DNA from: Acidimicrobiia bacterium
Lineage (GTDB): Bacteria; Actinomycetota; Acidimicrobiia; Spongiisociales; ZC4RG35
Assembly (NCBI GenBank): GCA_028285585.1
Contig: JANQOU010000004.1
Span: forward strand, 1-64,000
Direction of reading: 5' to 3'
DNA length: 64,000 nucleotides
The position numbers were made by a program, and so were the translations under genes. Shown here piece after piece: positions 24,874-32,813 of the stretch; position 1 is the first letter of the stretch, and each line of letters opens with the position of its first letter. The notes under the pieces were generated by a model, which made no database searches, was not told where the DNA came from, and was given only the letters and a program-made list of their open reading frames with translations.

Positions 24874-24926
24874 GTATGGAAAGGAATATAGTGCAATGAG
24901 AATCAATACCGAAAGGAGTTGTCGCT

Positions 24927-25367
24927 TTGGTTGAGACCGCCATTGAGCGTCAGGTAGAGCGCAGGCTCGCCGAATCAGACGTTCGCTTCACCAGAGGCCG
25001 TCGAGCTGTCATCCAGGCCCTTGTCGAAGCGGACGGGCCCAAGTCGGCAGCCGAATTGAGTGTGCTCATCGGGGCCGAGGTGCCGGTCTCATCGCTATAC
25101 CGCACCCTCGCTGTGCTCGAGGAAACGGGAGTGCTGGCACCGCACTACTCATCGCCCGGGCTCACGAGGTTCGAGCTTGCCGAGTGGTTATTGGGCCACC
25201 ATCACCACTTGGTTTGCATCGACTGCGGTCAGGTGGAGGACCTTGCCGTGGACGAGCCCACGGAGCAACAGATCCAGGCCCTGGTGTCGACTGTGGCCAA
25301 GTCGGTCTCATTCTCCGAAACCAACCATGCTTTGGAGATCGAAGGCCATTGCGCCAAGTGCGCATGA
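24927..25367 (+). CDS. zur: Fur-family regulator, probably zinc uptake regulator Zur
   Basis: A 146-residue Fur-family protein: winged helix (about 20-80, with RFTRGRRAVIQAL and VSSLYRTLAVLEETG) and a dimerisation domain with the H91-H94 run and both structural CxxC pairs (C97/C100 in CIDC and C142/C145 in CAKC). The TTG at 24927 has AGGAG eight bases upstream. It is the first gene of an operon with znuC (ATGA overlap) and is divergent from znuA-znuB; gene context, more than sequence, points to zinc. It likely binds the TGAGA-N5-TCTCA boxes in this island. Confidence 0.85.
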   Translation: MVETAIERQVERRLAESDVRFTRGRRAVIQALVEADGPKSAAELSVLIGAEVPVSSLYRTLAVLEETGVLAPHYSSPGLTRFELAEWLLGHHHHLVCIDCGQVEDLAVDEPTEQQIQALVSTVAKSVSFSETNHALEIEGHCAKCA

Positions 25368-26149
25368 GCAACGCAGTCGTAGCCAAAGACCTGACGCTTG
25401 GCTACGGGGCACACGTCGCAGTCGGCCCGTCGAGTTTCGTCATCCCAAGGCCAGGCATCACGGCGGTCATTGGTCCCAACGGGTCAGGTAAGTCCACACT
25501 GCTCAACGCGATAGCCGGGCTTTTGACCCCGATGTCCGGGACGATCGAAGTGAACGTTGCCTCGCGTCGTGAGATCTCCTATGTGCTGCAGACAACGAGA
25601 GTCAACTATGCACTCCCGGTGACAGTGGAGGAAGTCGTCACGATGGGGCGGTATGCCTCCGCCGGCCGCTTCCGAAGGCTCACCAAAGAGGATCGGGAGG
25701 CTGTCGATCAAGCTATAGAGCGGACTGGCATCGGCGATCTGCGTCGTCGGCATGTCCACCATCTGTCGGGTGGGCAACGTCAGAGGGCTTTTGTGGCCCA
25801 GGGCCTGGCTCAGGACCACAGCATCCTCCTACTCGACGAGCCGATGTCTGGCATCGACGTGACCACATCGCAGGCCATCGACAAGGTGATACACAGAGAG
25901 GTGGAAGACGGATGTGCCGTGGTCCTCTCAACCCACGACCTCACCGAGGCCAGTGTCGCAGACCATGCTGTGCTCGTCTCTGGGCGGGTAGTGGCCTCAG
26001 GGCCACCCCAAGAAGTGTTGACACCTGAGCATTTGGCTGCGGCCTATGGCACTTCTGTCCTGCATCCAGGCGAGGGAATCACACTCATCGATGACCCGGT
26101 GCATCCCGGAGCCCATCGAGACCAACCTTTGGCAAGGCGCGACCGCTGA
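25364..26149 (+). CDS. znuC: Zinc ABC transporter ATP-binding protein ZnuC
   Basis: A 261-residue ABC ATPase starting at the ATG that overlaps the zur stop. It shows Walker A GPNGSGKST (about residue 40), Q loop SYVLQTTR, signature LSGGQRQR, Walker B ILLLDEP and switch His in LSTHDLTEA. The C-terminal tail is His-containing (HPGAHRDQP). It should power the ZnuB permease fed by either ZnuA protein. A long hairpin terminator lies about 125 bases downstream. Confidence 0.92.
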   Translation: MSNAVVAKDLTLGYGAHVAVGPSSFVIPRPGITAVIGPNGSGKSTLLNAIAGLLTPMSGTIEVNVASRREISYVLQTTRVNYALPVTVEEVVTMGRYASAGRFRRLTKEDREAVDQAIERTGIGDLRRRHVHHLSGGQRQRAFVAQGLAQDHSILLLDEPMSGIDVTTSQAIDKVIHREVEDGCAVVLSTHDLTEASVADHAVLVSGRVVASGPPQEVLTPEHLAAAYGTSVLHPGEGITLIDDPVHPGAHRDQPLARRDR

Positions 26150-26273
26150 GGTCGAATCATTGACCGTCTTCATTAGCCGTGTCGCCTACAAGATCGTGCC
26201 CTGTCACCGTCACTCCCCGGGATCCCAGGTGGCCTCTTCGACCATGGTGCCGCTGATCTGACGGCGTCGAGAT

Positions 26274-26303
26274 AGTGGTGGGTCTCCTCGGAGACCCACC
26301 ACT
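26274..26303. terminator. Bidirectional hairpin terminator
   Basis: AGTGGTGGGTCTCC and GGAGACCCACCACT form a 14 bp perfect stem around a 2-base loop between convergent znuC and the cupredoxin-like gene. The rest of the 26150-26312 gap shows no gene. Confidence 0.75.
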
Positions 26304-26312
26304 CGCAATCGG

Positions 26313-26813
26313 TTATCCCTTGACCGTCAGCTCGGCGAACATGCCGCTGACGAAGTGAGGGGCACCTCCGGGCACGTCGGGTGGGCCACCTTCGGATTCG
26401 GCGGCAGCAGCCATGTACTCGGCGGGGTCGGCGCCGGTGGGGATGGCGCAAATGATGGCGTAGCGGCCGGGTTCGGTGAGCGTGGCTGAGCCTTCCACCG
26501 TGATCCCGTCCTCGTTTGGCGGAGCCAAGATCACCGAAGCCACGTTCGGGAAGTAAGCGGCAAGGGCGTCGGGATCTGCGATCAGATCGGCAACGGATCG
26601 TTCCTCGTCTTCTGGTAGACGGATCGCCACGAACTCGTGCAACTCGACGTCACTTTCGTTGGTCATGGTGATCGTGCTGCCAGCAACTATCTCGTCAGGC
26701 AATCCCTCGTAGGCGAAGTCGACCGCCGTGACCTCGATGGTGGTAGGACCGTCGTCGGCGCACGCCGTCAGGATCAGTCCAAACACAAGGGCAATCGCCC
26801 ACATCCGGCTCAT
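26313..26813 (-). CDS. Cupredoxin-like lipoprotein
   Basis: A 166-residue secreted lipoprotein: signal MSRMWAIALVFGLILTAC with the lipidated Cys at about 18, then a single beta-rich domain. Possible type-1 copper ligands are His in VELHEFVAI, Cys in AIICAIPTG, and His and Met in PHFVSGMFAEL, in the H...C...H..M order of cupredoxins. The insertion between strands is longer than in plastocyanin. It is the second gene of a pair with the cupin gene (ATGA overlap). Function is probably copper binding or electron transfer outside the membrane. Confidence 0.72.
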   Translation of the reverse strand: MSRMWAIALVFGLILTACADDGPTTIEVTAVDFAYEGLPDEIVAGSTITMTNESDVELHEFVAIRLPEDEERSVADLIADPDALAAYFPNVASVILAPPNEDGITVEGSATLTEPGRYAIICAIPTGADPAEYMAAAAESEGGPPDVPGGAPHFVSGMFAELTVKG

Positions 26814-27316
26814 TTGGCGTCCAGTTCGCTTGGAGGCGGGCCAACGATGTCGATCCCGTAGCTGGCGCAGACCTCGGCGACATGGGCCGGGTCGATATAC
26901 CCCGGGTCGGGGAGAGCAGCTTTGGTGGTAGGTGATCCAAGTGCCGAGACCATCTGATCGAATCGGGGCTCCCCGGCAATCGACGCCGTGATGGTCGCAA
27001 TCCGGGCCGTGGCGCTCAACACCTGGAAGGTGTGCGGCTCTCCGTGCGGGAGATGAGCGAATCCGCCGGTTCCGGCGTCAGTCTCTTGTCCACCCGTGAA
27101 GAAACGAACCTCCCCGTCGAGAACGAAGAAGACCTCGTCTTCGTCTCGATGGGTGTGCTGTGGCGGCCCAAAACCGCGGGGTGCGAGGAACTCGACGACA
27201 CTCATGGCGCGCCCCTCACCCTCGAGCTTGATGGTGGCGAGGTGATTGAGGAATTCGAAGTGCTGCCCCTCGCCGGTGGCAAGCACTGTCGCGCCGATTG
27301 CTTGTTCGATGCTCAT
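26810..27316 (-). CDS. Cupin-domain protein (quercetin-dioxygenase-like)
   Basis: A 168-residue single-domain cupin. The metal motif 1 is PPQHTHRDEDEVFFVLDGEV (G-x5-HxH-x4-E type), and motif 2 is AHLPHGEPHTFQVL. C-terminal helices carry DPAHVAEVCASYGIDIVGPP. Members bind Fe, Mn or other metals and act as dioxygenases, isomerases or sensors; no substrate is evident. It is cytoplasmic by sequence and is translated just before the cupredoxin-like lipoprotein, to which it is coupled. Confidence 0.82.
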   Translation of the reverse strand: MSIEQAIGATVLATGEGQHFEFLNHLATIKLEGEGRAMSVVEFLAPRGFGPPQHTHRDEDEVFFVLDGEVRFFTGGQETDAGTGGFAHLPHGEPHTFQVLSATARIATITASIAGEPRFDQMVSALGSPTTKAALPDPGYIDPAHVAEVCASYGIDIVGPPPSELDAK

Positions 27317-27350
27317 CCTCGGATCGTGCTCGACGACCCTTCAGAAAACC

Positions 27351-28868
27351 TTACGACTGGAACGGTCTCACTTTGATGTCGATCTCGGCCATTGACTCGG
27401 TCCAGGCCTGATGGGCGCGTTGGGCCTCGCCAGTCTCGCCAGCAGCGAGCAAGCTGTTGACGAGCAGCTCATGTGAAGCCGAGTCGTAGCGGTCTGCTGT
27501 CACCAAGCGTCGAGCCACGTCGGCAGCAATCGGCGCGTTCCCGTAGCTCAGCTCCTCTTGGGCAACTCGTCTGCCTGCCGCTACGAAGCGGGATGTCGCC
27601 TCGTCCCGGGGGCCGCGTGACCAGTCTCCATACCGATCTTCGGGAAGGAACTCCCCGACGTAGGCGGCCACGACGGCTCTGTCGTCGACCGCCTTGTAGA
27701 GCTCCTCGAGGTCGGTAGACACCTCCTCCAGATCGAGCCGGACACTCTCACGGTCTGCGATCACACCGCCGGTGAGCACACGTCGCACTGCGGACAGTTG
27801 CACTGAGAGTCGTGCGCTGAGCCGGCTCATGTCGGCTTCGCCTGGCCAAAGCATGTCGATTAGCTCTTCTCTGGTCAACGGCCATCCTCGGGCGGCCACC
27901 AATCTCTTGCAGAGTTGCCGGGCCAGCCGAGAGCCCCACGCGGCCGTGGGGACCTCCACACCGTCGATCTCAACGGCGAAACGCCCCAATGTGGCGATGT
28001 GCACTGGAGGACGTTGGCTTGTTGTCGGCGACTTCGGTTGGACGGTGCCAGTGACGAAACGCTCGACTTCACCCATCCACTCGTCGAGATCACCCACGTA
28101 TGCAAAGTGGTCATCACCGGGAAGCTCGAGCAGGCGGGCCCCGGGGATGGCGGCGGCAGTCTGTCGGCCGGCATCGATGGAGACCGCCTTGTCACCCACT
28201 CGGTGGATGACCAGGGTCGGCGTGTCGATTTTGGAGAGGATCTCGGTGGCGTCGATCTCTGCCGTCAGGTCAAGGAGGTCGCGCAAGGAGTCGGCGGTTG
28301 CGCACAAGCGCTCATAGCGCTGATGCCAACTCCGATACTCCTGGTTGGCGGCAAGCGAAGGGGCAAAGAAGTCAACCATTCGCGATGCGGGTGTTCCCCA
28401 CTCGGAGACTTGGCGCTCACGACGCATGACTCGCTCCTCCTCCGACCATGGAGGGAGCAGCGTTGCTGCACTTCCCATGAGCGTGAGGCTGTCGACCCGG
28501 TGCGGGTAGGTGGCAGCGAAGACCATTGCCATCGGGCCACCGTCCGACTGGACGAATAGATGGGCGCTGTCGATCTCGGCGTGATCCATCACGGCTCGTA
28601 TGTCCTCGACTCGCTCGTCGATGCCCGGGATCTGGCTCTGGCGGTCAGAGGCGCCGGTCCCGCGCTTGTCGAACACGAGGTAGCGACTGAAGGAGCCGAA
28701 ACGGTCGAGCATCGCTCGGATGTCCGGCCACTCCCAGGCGGCCTCGATGTTCTGGGCCAGCGGTGGGATGGCCACCATCGTCGGCCCCGAGCCCCAGATC
28801 TGGTACGCAAGACGGGCCCCTCGAGCGGGTGCGAACTGGATTGGGGGTACCGATTCGCCCATCGGCAA
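27351..28868 (-). CDS. Alpha/beta hydrolase - SARP (OmpR-type HTH plus BTAD) fusion regulator
   Basis: A 505-residue fusion. Residues about 15-275 form an alpha/beta hydrolase with a complete-looking triad: nucleophile S108 in FVQSDGGPM, D226 in HRVGDKAV and H254 in GDDHFAY. Residues about 293-375 form a winged helix of the SARP type (IATLGRFAVEIDGVEV, SRLARQLCKRLVA, REELIDMLWPGE), and about 390-505 a BTAD helical domain (YVGEFLPEDRYGDW, ASHELLVNSLLAAGETGEAQRA). The hydrolase half could sense or process a small ester or lactone and so control DNA binding (inference). It stands alone between a cupin operon and a repeat element; no antibiotic cluster is beside it. Confidence 0.85.
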   Translation of the reverse strand: MPMGESVPPIQFAPARGARLAYQIWGSGPTMVAIPPLAQNIEAAWEWPDIRAMLDRFGSFSRYLVFDKRGTGASDRQSQIPGIDERVEDIRAVMDHAEIDSAHLFVQSDGGPMAMVFAATYPHRVDSLTLMGSAATLLPPWSEEERVMRRERQVSEWGTPASRMVDFFAPSLAANQEYRSWHQRYERLCATADSLRDLLDLTAEIDATEILSKIDTPTLVIHRVGDKAVSIDAGRQTAAAIPGARLLELPGDDHFAYVGDLDEWMGEVERFVTGTVQPKSPTTSQRPPVHIATLGRFAVEIDGVEVPTAAWGSRLARQLCKRLVAARGWPLTREELIDMLWPGEADMSRLSARLSVQLSAVRRVLTGGVIADRESVRLDLEEVSTDLEELYKAVDDRAVVAAYVGEFLPEDRYGDWSRGPRDEATSRFVAAGRRVAQEELSYGNAPIAADVARRLVTADRYDSASHELLVNSLLAAGETGEAQRAHQAWTESMAEIDIKVRPFQS

Positions 28869-28890
28869 ACCCTATCCGCTGACCTTGCAC

Positions 28891-28941
28891 CGTTGCTATA
28901 GCAACGCGTGTCGCTCAGCGCGACGCCTTGCTATAGCAACG
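28891..28941. repeat. REPIN-like palindromic element, copy 2
   Basis: CGTTGCTATAGCAACG (28891-28906), a core with GTGTCGCTCAGCGCGAC, then a second TTGCTATAGCAA ending near 28941. It lies between the start of the hydrolase-SARP gene and the end of the LysE gene, both on the minus strand. The core matches the reverse complement of copy 3 at 22 of 23 bases. Confidence 0.8.
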
Positions 28942-28943
28942 AG

Positions 28944-29531
28944 TCAGGTCCAGATGTAGGCAACGGTGCCAGCCAACAGGATGGCAAGCGTCAAACTCAC
29001 GATCCGCGAGGCGCGTGAGGTTCTGACAAGACGTTTCAACGCACTGCCACCGGCAGCCCACAACATTGCCGAAGGCAGCACAACCACCATCATTGTCAGC
29101 ACCATCAGGGCACTGCCTAAGGCTATTGAGTATTCGGTGGGGCGGAAGGTCGTCAGCGCCGCCAGAACGAAGACCCAGGCCTTTGGGTTGGCGAATTGGA
29201 AAACGGTCGCTTGTGTCAGGCTGAGCGGGCGCGATGACGAGCGCTCTTGGGTCATCTGACTGCCGGCCACCTGGAAGGCGAGGAACAGCAGGTAAGCAGA
29301 GCCGGCGACTTTCAACGCGATCTCAATCTCAGGAACGGTTGTGACAAGCACACCCAGGCCAGTGGCCATGGCGACAGCCATTGCTCCGATGCCGGTCGAG
29401 GTGCCGATGACATGGGGCAGCGTGGGCAGCAGGCCGAACTGGATACCCGAAGCCGAGAGCATGATGTTGTTGGGGCCAGGTGTCGCCGCGCTCACCAAGG
29501 AGAAGACAGCCAAGCCCGCTATCTCGCTCAT
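28944..29531 (-). CDS. LysE/RhtB-family amino acid exporter
   Basis: A 195-residue membrane protein with about six hydrophobic segments. Family signatures are SAATPGPNNIMLSASG at the N-terminus and FQFANPKAWVFVLAAL near residue 115. These proteins export amino acids or related metabolites. AGGA precedes the ATG. It is divergent from an AraC-type regulator gene with 68 bases between, the usual arrangement for a regulator controlling its exporter. Confidence 0.9.
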   Translation of the reverse strand: MSEIAGLAVFSLVSAATPGPNNIMLSASGIQFGLLPTLPHVIGTSTGIGAMAVAMATGLGVLVTTVPEIEIALKVAGSAYLLFLAFQVAGSQMTQERSSSRPLSLTQATVFQFANPKAWVFVLAALTTFRPTEYSIALGSALMVLTMMVVVLPSAMLWAAGGSALKRLVRTSRASRIVSLTLAILLAGTVAYIWT

Positions 29532-29599
29532 TTGATTCCTCTGACGATCACTCGTCGATCGTATGAGAGGGGCTGTTTCCCGTCTTGTACGATCTTCGC

Positions 29600-30409
29600 G
29601 TGCCTCACTCTTTGGCGTCTGCTCGGGTTCGGGCTTGGAAGCCGGCGGTCCCGGGGATCAGAGAGGTGTTTCACGCACGTTTCCTCGATCACAGTTACCC
29701 GCGCCACACACATGAGACGTGGACGCTGTTCATCGTCGATCAGGGATCGATTAGGTATCGACTTGGGCGCTCCGATCGCGGTGCTGTCCCATCAATGGTG
29801 AGTCTGTTGCCTCCGGGAGTTGCCCACGATGGCCAGGCCGCCACGACACGCGGATTCTCCAAGCGAGTCGTCTACCTCGAGCCGTCGGTCCTCGGGGATC
29901 GGCTCATTGGCCAGGTGATCGACCAGCCCTCGATTGACGACCCCGGACTTCGCTCCAAGGTCTCGGCGTTGCATCGTCTCCTCGGTGATTCCGAAGATGC
30001 CTTGGAGGCTGAGACTCATTTGTCCTTTATCGCCGAAGAGATAAGAAACTGGTTGGGAGAGTCCGACCAGGGTTCACCAAGGGATGAGGGCGATGATGTC
30101 GCCGAGGCACTCCGAACTTTTCTCGACGATCATCTGTTCGAGTCCGTGACACTTGCTGCCGCTGCCGACGTGGTCGGGGTGAGCCCAACGCACATGGCGC
30201 GTTCGTTCCGAGATGCCTTTGGCATCGCTCCGCACACTTATCGGTTGGGCAGGCGAATCGACTACGTGCGCCGGTGCCTGTTGGATGGCGAGCCTTTGGC
30301 CGCTCTGGCGGTCAGGGCCGGTTTCAGTGATCAGGCGCATCTCACCAAGCACTTCCGACGTCATGTGGGAACGACACCGGGTCGTTATCGAGCCTCGAAT
30401 CGCGGTTGA
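29600..30409 (+). CDS. AraC-family transcriptional regulator
   Basis: A 269-residue regulator with an N-terminal cupin-like sensor (HSYPRHTHETWTLFIVDQG, SLLPPGVAHDGQ) and a C-terminal double helix-turn-helix (about 165-265: LAAAADVVGVSPTHMARSF and LAALAVRAGFSDQAHLTKHF, ending TTPGRYR). The GTG at 29600 follows a TACGAT hexamer (29588-29593) by six bases with no Shine-Dalgarno, again suggesting a leaderless start; a TTG at 29585 is the longer option. It likely controls the divergent LysE exporter in response to an amino acid or amine. Confidence 0.88.
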   Translation: MPHSLASARVRAWKPAVPGIREVFHARFLDHSYPRHTHETWTLFIVDQGSIRYRLGRSDRGAVPSMVSLLPPGVAHDGQAATTRGFSKRVVYLEPSVLGDRLIGQVIDQPSIDDPGLRSKVSALHRLLGDSEDALEAETHLSFIAEEIRNWLGESDQGSPRDEGDDVAEALRTFLDDHLFESVTLAAAADVVGVSPTHMARSFRDAFGIAPHTYRLGRRIDYVRRCLLDGEPLAALAVRAGFSDQAHLTKHFRRHVGTTPGRYRASNRG

Positions 30410-30417
30410 TTCTCCGG

Positions 30418-30464
30418 TTGCTATAGCAAGGAGTCGCGCTGAGCGACACGCGTTGCTATAGCAA
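30418..30464. repeat. REPIN-like palindromic element, copy 3 (inverted relative to copy 2)
   Basis: TTGCTATAGCAA (30418-30429), a core with GTCGCGCTGAGCGACAC, then TTGCTATAGCAA (30453-30464). It sits between the convergent araC-type gene and the small membrane protein gene. Both flanking palindromes are perfect here. Confidence 0.82.
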
Positions 30465-30469
30465 GGAGG

Positions 30470-30844
30470 TCAGTGGACGCTCTCGGGCTTGTTCACGACC
30501 TCTTCGGCGTTGTGTCTCGGCAGGAACCGCTCCACCGGCCCCTTGAGCTCCTCCGGCAGTCGATGCACGTTGTTGGCGAAGGCTTCCTCCTGCTCCTCGA
30601 ACCCGTCCAGCTCCTTGCGGCGATGGACGAAGTGAGGGAGCCACGAGTGGCCGATCATCAGCAGCCCGGCGAGAGTGAGCACAACTCCGGCCACTACCGA
30701 GCCTCCGGGCACGGCGAGGTCGGCCTCGACGCAGAAGTTGATGGCCCCGTCGAGGCCAATGAACAGGTAGGTGCAGTCGAGCAGGATCACACCGACTGTC
30801 CCAACCAACACGCCAGCAGCGGCGGTCAACAATCTCCAGAGCAT
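30470..30844 (-). CDS. Small membrane protein of unknown function
   Basis: I do not recognise the family. The 124-residue protein has two membrane segments (AAAGVLVGTVGVILLDCTYLFIG region and GGSVVAGVVLTLAGLLMIG), a short loop between them holding two Cys, and a charged C-terminal tail of about 50 residues (RRKELDGFEEQEEAF) likely in the cytoplasm. It is divergent from the threonine-dehydratase-like gene. Its 3' end lies five bases from repeat copy 3. Confidence 0.6.
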   Translation of the reverse strand: MLWRLLTAAAGVLVGTVGVILLDCTYLFIGLDGAINFCVEADLAVPGGSVVAGVVLTLAGLLMIGHSWLPHFVHRRKELDGFEEQEEAFANNVHRLPEELKGPVERFLPRHNAEEVVNKPESVH

Positions 30845-30953
30845 TTACGACCTTTCGCCGCCAACAATCTCGAACGCTTCAGCGTTTTCTTCGGCCGGTG
30901 GTCGACCTGCCTTGAGAGAGCTTGATGAATGGAGAAGCCGTACCCTCACGGCG

Positions 30954-31877
30954 ATGAGCTTCGAGATCACACGTGAGCAGATCGAGAGCGCTGCCATGCG
31001 GGTAGAGCCCTACATCCTGCGCACCCCGGTGATTCAAATCGGTGACGCCCTCGGCATGGGCTTCGATCTCAGCCTGAAGCTCGATCAGACACAGCCCACA
31101 GGGTCGTTCAAGGTCCGTGGCGCCTTTGCGCTGCTCACCGAGGTCCCTTCGGGTACAGCCGTGGCGGCGGCATCGGGTGGCAACTTCGGAGCGGCAGTTG
31201 CCTTTGCGGCTTCGAGGCTCGGGCTTGACGCGACCGTCTTCGTGCCGGGCAACTCTCCTGAGGAGAAGACGAACAGGATCCGGTCGTACGGTGCTGACGT
31301 GCAGGAGATCCCCGGCTATTACGACGAGGCCCTGGAGGCGTGCACTCACTTCGTGGAGGAGTCAGGGGCGTTCATGGCACATGCCTTCGATCAACCGGAC
31401 GTGGTCGCCGGCCAGGGCTCCTGTGCTCGCGAGATCGGCGATCAGCTCCCTGGGACAGACTCAGTAGTCGTGGCTGTGGGTGGCGGTGGGCTCATCGGTG
31501 GGATCGCGAGCTGGTTCCGGGACGACGCAAAGGTCATCGCCGCCGAGCCCGAGCTTTGCCCCAGCTTCAACGCTGCGGTCGAGGCGGGCCATCCGGTGAC
31601 GGTTGACGTAGGCGGAATCGCTTCGTCAAGCCTCGGAGCCCGTCAGATAGGGGAGCACAGTTGGCATGCTTCCCGATGGGTTGATGTGTCGGTGTTGGTG
31701 TCGGAGGAAGCCATCGTCGAGGCTCAACACTGGCTGTGGAGTGAGTTGCGTCTCGCTGTGGAACCATCGGCGGCCACCACTATCGCCGCCCTCGCCTCTG
31801 GTGCCTATCAGCCCGAGGCGGGGGAGCAGGTTGTGGCTCTTCTCTCCGGAGCCAACTTCGACCCCTCGTCACTCTGA
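30954..31877 (+). CDS. Threonine/serine dehydratase-like PLP enzyme
   Basis: A 307-residue fold-type II PLP enzyme related to threonine dehydratase and serine racemase. The Schiff-base lysine is K53 in QPTGSFKVRGAF; SGGNFGAAVAFAA binds the substrate carboxylate and VVAVGGGGLIGGIASW the cofactor phosphate. There is no ACT domain, so it resembles the catabolic or unregulated type. The catalytic part is slightly shorter than the usual 315-330 residues. It would give 2-oxobutyrate or pyruvate plus ammonia. The ATG at 30954 lacks a clear ribosome site; upstream in-frame starts would overlap the opposite gene. Confidence 0.85.
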   Translation: MSFEITREQIESAAMRVEPYILRTPVIQIGDALGMGFDLSLKLDQTQPTGSFKVRGAFALLTEVPSGTAVAAASGGNFGAAVAFAASRLGLDATVFVPGNSPEEKTNRIRSYGADVQEIPGYYDEALEACTHFVEESGAFMAHAFDQPDVVAGQGSCAREIGDQLPGTDSVVVAVGGGGLIGGIASWFRDDAKVIAAEPELCPSFNAAVEAGHPVTVDVGGIASSSLGARQIGEHSWHASRWVDVSVLVSEEAIVEAQHWLWSELRLAVEPSAATTIAALASGAYQPEAGEQVVALLSGANFDPSSL

Positions 31878-31887
31878 GTCCTTGGGA

Positions 31888-31903
31888 CGGCTACCAGTAG
31901 CCG
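31888..31903 (+). terminator. Possible terminator hairpin
   Basis: CGGCTAC-CA-GTAGCCG followed by CTTT lies 11 bases past the dehydratase stop and 17 bases before the next start. The stem is 7 bp; the T run is weak. Confidence 0.45.
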
Positions 31904-31919
31904 CTTTACTCAGCGTCCC

Positions 31920-32813
31920 GTGATCCAGATGCTTCGAACGATTGTCGGCGGCTTCCTGATGGGCACGGCCGATCTTGTCCCCGGCGTTTCCGGCGGCACC
32001 ATCGCCTTGGTCTTAGGCATCTACGAGCGGCTGGTGGCCTCGATCAAGGAGGGCAGCTCGGCTCTCGGCTACCTCGCTCGCTTCAGATGGGACAAAGCGA
32101 GCGAGCATCTGCGAAGAGTGGAGTGGGTCTTTCTCATCCCACTGCTGGTTGGGATCCTTCTGGCCGTCGTGACTCTCGCCGGCATTCTCGACCATCAGCT
32201 CGAGGAGAGGCCGACGCTTCTCGCCGGGCTCTTCCTTGGCCTTGTGGTCGGATCGGTGGTCATCGCGTGGAGCCGGATCGGCAGACGTGATTCGAGCAAG
32301 GTCGTTATCGCTGTTCTCGTGGCGGTTGCATTGTTCTTGCTCCTTGGGTTGGGCGAAGGGCAGGCGAGTGCCGAGCCGACTGTTCTCGCCTTTGTTGGCG
32401 CCGGGGCTTTGGCCATATGCGCCATGATCCTTCCCGGGATATCCGGGTCGCTGATTCTTCTGATGCTTGGGATGTACGCCCCGGCGCTCAGCGCGGTGAG
32501 GGATCGAGATCTAGTCACCATTGCTGCGCTCGCGTTGGGTGCCATTGTCGGGCTGGCTCTCTTCTCGCAAGTCCTCAACTGGGCGCTCAGAAACCACCAC
32601 GATCCGGTGCTTGCCGCTCTGGTTGGACTCATGGCCGGTTCGACACGCGTGCTGTGGCCATGGCCGGATGGGGTGTTCAGCGCCGAGATCGGTGCTCCAG
32701 GTGAGGATTGGCTGGGCGTGCTGGTAGTCGTGATCCTTGGCGGGGTCGCCGTCTACTTGGTGTCGCGGCTTGCCGGCGAGAGAGCGACAGTCAGCGAGCC
32801 ACAGTCTTCCTAG
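31920..32813 (+). CDS. popT: DUF368 membrane protein, PopT-type polyprenyl-phosphate transporter
   Basis: A 297-residue protein with about eight hydrophobic segments and the DUF368 signatures: GTADLVPGVSGGTIALVLGIYERLV at the start and CAMILPGISGSLILLMLGMY in the second half, two inverted-repeat-like PG-x-SG motifs. DUF368 proteins were recently shown to recycle undecaprenyl phosphate across the membrane for cell-wall synthesis. The start is a GTG at 31920. The 3' end overlaps the convergent patatin gene by 23 bases. Confidence 0.88.
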   Translation: MIQMLRTIVGGFLMGTADLVPGVSGGTIALVLGIYERLVASIKEGSSALGYLARFRWDKASEHLRRVEWVFLIPLLVGILLAVVTLAGILDHQLEERPTLLAGLFLGLVVGSVVIAWSRIGRRDSSKVVIAVLVAVALFLLLGLGEGQASAEPTVLAFVGAGALAICAMILPGISGSLILLMLGMYAPALSAVRDRDLVTIAALALGAIVGLALFSQVLNWALRNHHDPVLAALVGLMAGSTRVLWPWPDGVFSAEIGAPGEDWLGVLVVVILGGVAVYLVSRLAGERATVSEPQSS

